From positions 1-6,448 of the forward strand of contig DASZZY010000071.1 in the NCBI GenBank assembly GCA_036260395.1: a stretch of DNA of 6,448 bases. Reading direction: 5' to 3'. This stretch comes from DASZZY01 sp036260395 (GTDB lineage Bacteria > Actinomycetota > UBA4738 > CALAEC01). Made by a program: the position numbers and the translations under genes. Positions 5,460-6,448 of the stretch are shown one piece after another. The notes below the pieces were generated by a model. It saw only the letters and a program-made list of their open reading frames with translations, was not told the DNA's origin and searched no databases. The stretch's first letter is position 1; each line of letters starts with the position of its first letter.

Positions 5460-6448
5460 GTGTCCCGGTTCGTGCTTCACGTCGATCTCGACCAGTTCAT
5501 CGCCGCCGTCGAGGTGCTCCGGCGACCCGAGCTCCGGGGGAAGCCGGTGGTGGTTGGCGGCAGCGGCGATCCCACGCAGCGGGGCGTCGTCTCCACGGCG
5601 TCGTACGAGGCCCGGCGGTTCGGCGTCGAGTCGGGGATGCCGCTGCGCACCGCGGCCCGGAAGTGCCCGGAGGCGGTGTTCCTCGCCGTCGACGCTTCCG
5701 CGTACCGCGCCGCCTCCGACCGGGTCATGGCCGTCCTGCGCGGGTTCCCGGCCGTGGTGGAGGTGGCCGGGTGGGACGAGGCCTTCCTGGAGGTCGAGGG
5801 CACCGATCCCGAGGCCGTGGCCCGGAAGATCCAGCGGGCGGTCCTGGAGGCGACCGGCCTCCACTCCTCGGTGGGCGTGGGGGACAACAAGCTCCGGGCC
5901 AAGATCGCCTCGGGGTTCGCCAAGCCCGGCGGCGTGTTCCGGCTGACCGGCGACAACTGGGCCCCGGTGATGGAGCGGCGCCCCACCGACGCGCTGTGGG
6001 GCGTGGGGCCGAAGACCGCCCGCCGGCTGGCGAGCATGGGGATCCTCACCGTGGGCGAGCTGGCCGCCAGCGATCCGGACGAGCTGGCCCGAACGTTCGG
6101 CCCGACCACGGGGCCGTGGCTGGTCGCCTTGGGTCGGGGGCAGGACGGCTCGCCGGTGGCCGCCGAGCGGGGACCGGCCCGGTCCCGTGGCCGGGAGGTG
6201 ACGTTCCAGAAGGACCTGGAGGACCCTGGACGGATCCAAGCGGAGGTCCGCCGCCTGGCCCGACGGGTCGCCGACGACCTGGCCCAGGACGGTCGTCCGG
6301 CGGTCCGGGTCGTGGTCAAGGTGCGATTCGCCCCCTTCTTCACCCACACCCACGGGGCCGGCCTCCCCGCGCCTTCCCGGGATGCCGGTCACCTGGAGCG
6401 CGCGGCGCTCGCGGCGCTGGGGCGCTTCGATCTCGACCGCCCGGTGCG
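5460..6448 (+). CDS. dinB: Y-family DNA polymerase IV, DinB2 type (3' end cut by window edge)
   Basis: A translesion DNA polymerase that copies damaged templates at low fidelity. 329 codons are visible; mycobacterial DinB2 has about 346, so only the tail is missing. The palm/fingers open with HVDLDQFIAAVE (7-18) and contain SYEARRFGVESGMP (48-61), where Tyr49 and Arg52 contact the nucleotide triphosphate in the family. GWDEAF (104-109) follows. Catalytic acids are Asp9, Asp106 and Glu107. GFAKPGG (151-157) precedes the thumb, whose helix-hairpin-helix is ALWGVGPKTARRL (178-190). The little finger runs from about 241 (RSRGREVTF). It resembles mycobacterial DinB2 more than DinB1: DLDQF, GSGDPT and GWDEA replace the usual DMDAF and SIDEA. 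Residue 14, the usual aromatic steric gate, is Ile. The start is GTG 5460, set by the family N-terminus; its ribosome-binding site is poor. It lies 38 bp after kgd on the same strand. Any clamp-binding tail would be outside the window. Confidence 0.94.
   Translation, partial: MSRFVLHVDLDQFIAAVEVLRRPELRGKPVVVGGSGDPTQRGVVSTASYEARRFGVESGMPLRTAARKCPEAVFLAVDASAYRAASDRVMAVLRGFPAVVEVAGWDEAFLEVEGTDPEAVARKIQRAVLEATGLHSSVGVGDNKLRAKIASGFAKPGGVFRLTGDNWAPVMERRPTDALWGVGPKTARRLASMGILTVGELAASDPDELARTFGPTTGPWLVALGRGQDGSPVAAERGPARSRGREVTFQKDLEDPGRIQAEVRRLARRVADDLAQDGRPAVRVVVKVRFAPFFTHTHGAGLPAPSRDAGHLERAALAALGRFDLDRPV

Noticed and set aside
5115..6392. A 425-codon minus-strand frame across the kgd end and the polymerase
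   Set aside because: It is antisense to two well-recognised genes and of biased, low-complexity composition.
1..6448. CRISPR array, insertion sequence, tRNA, rRNA or defence cluster
   Set aside because: I saw no spaced direct repeats, transposase frame, terminal repeats or tRNA-like cloverleaf. Nearly all sequence is taken up by the five genes described.

Overview
The window is very GC-rich (about 70 % by eye), with strong G/C preference at third codon positions. It almost certainly comes from an actinobacterium (Actinomycetota). Two genes point there: a fused E2-E1 2-oxoglutarate metabolism enzyme of the mycobacterial/corynebacterial Kgd/OdhA type, and a Y-family polymerase of the mycobacterial DinB2 type. 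The genus cannot be read from the sequence; small differences from the mycobacterial proteins suggest another actinobacterial lineage.

Layout: (1) 1-694, minus strand: the 5' three quarters of a DMT/EamA-family membrane transporter, running off the left edge. (2) 775-1242, plus strand: a small unrecognised membrane-anchored or exported protein, divergent from the transporter. (3) 1280-1615, minus strand: a 111-residue coiled-coil protein with a C-terminal membrane helix, convergent with (2). A 37-bp gap holding a small inverted repeat separates the two. (4) 1616-1749: a divergent promoter region. (5) 1750-5421, plus strand: kgd, 1223 residues, complete. (6) 5460-6448, plus strand: a DinB2-type DNA polymerase IV, complete at the 5' end and probably missing only its last 10-20 codons at the right edge.

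The genes do not form one functional system. kgd is core TCA-cycle metabolism, the polymerase is DNA damage tolerance, the transporter is a generic exporter or permease, and the two small proteins have no assigned role. kgd and the polymerase are co-directional with a 38-bp gap and could share a transcript, although a small inverted repeat and a -10-like hexamer in the gap allow separate expression.

The most notable observation is that the polymerase has Ile at the position where most Y-family polymerases carry an aromatic steric gate. This predicts tolerance of ribonucleotides, as known for the leucine-gated mycobacterial DinB2. Also worth a look are an acidic Pro-Glu-Ala repeat linker in Kgd and a clear switch from C-ending to G-ending Leu/Val codons along kgd. 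I see no mobile element, CRISPR array, tRNA or rRNA, and no convincing new multi-gene system.
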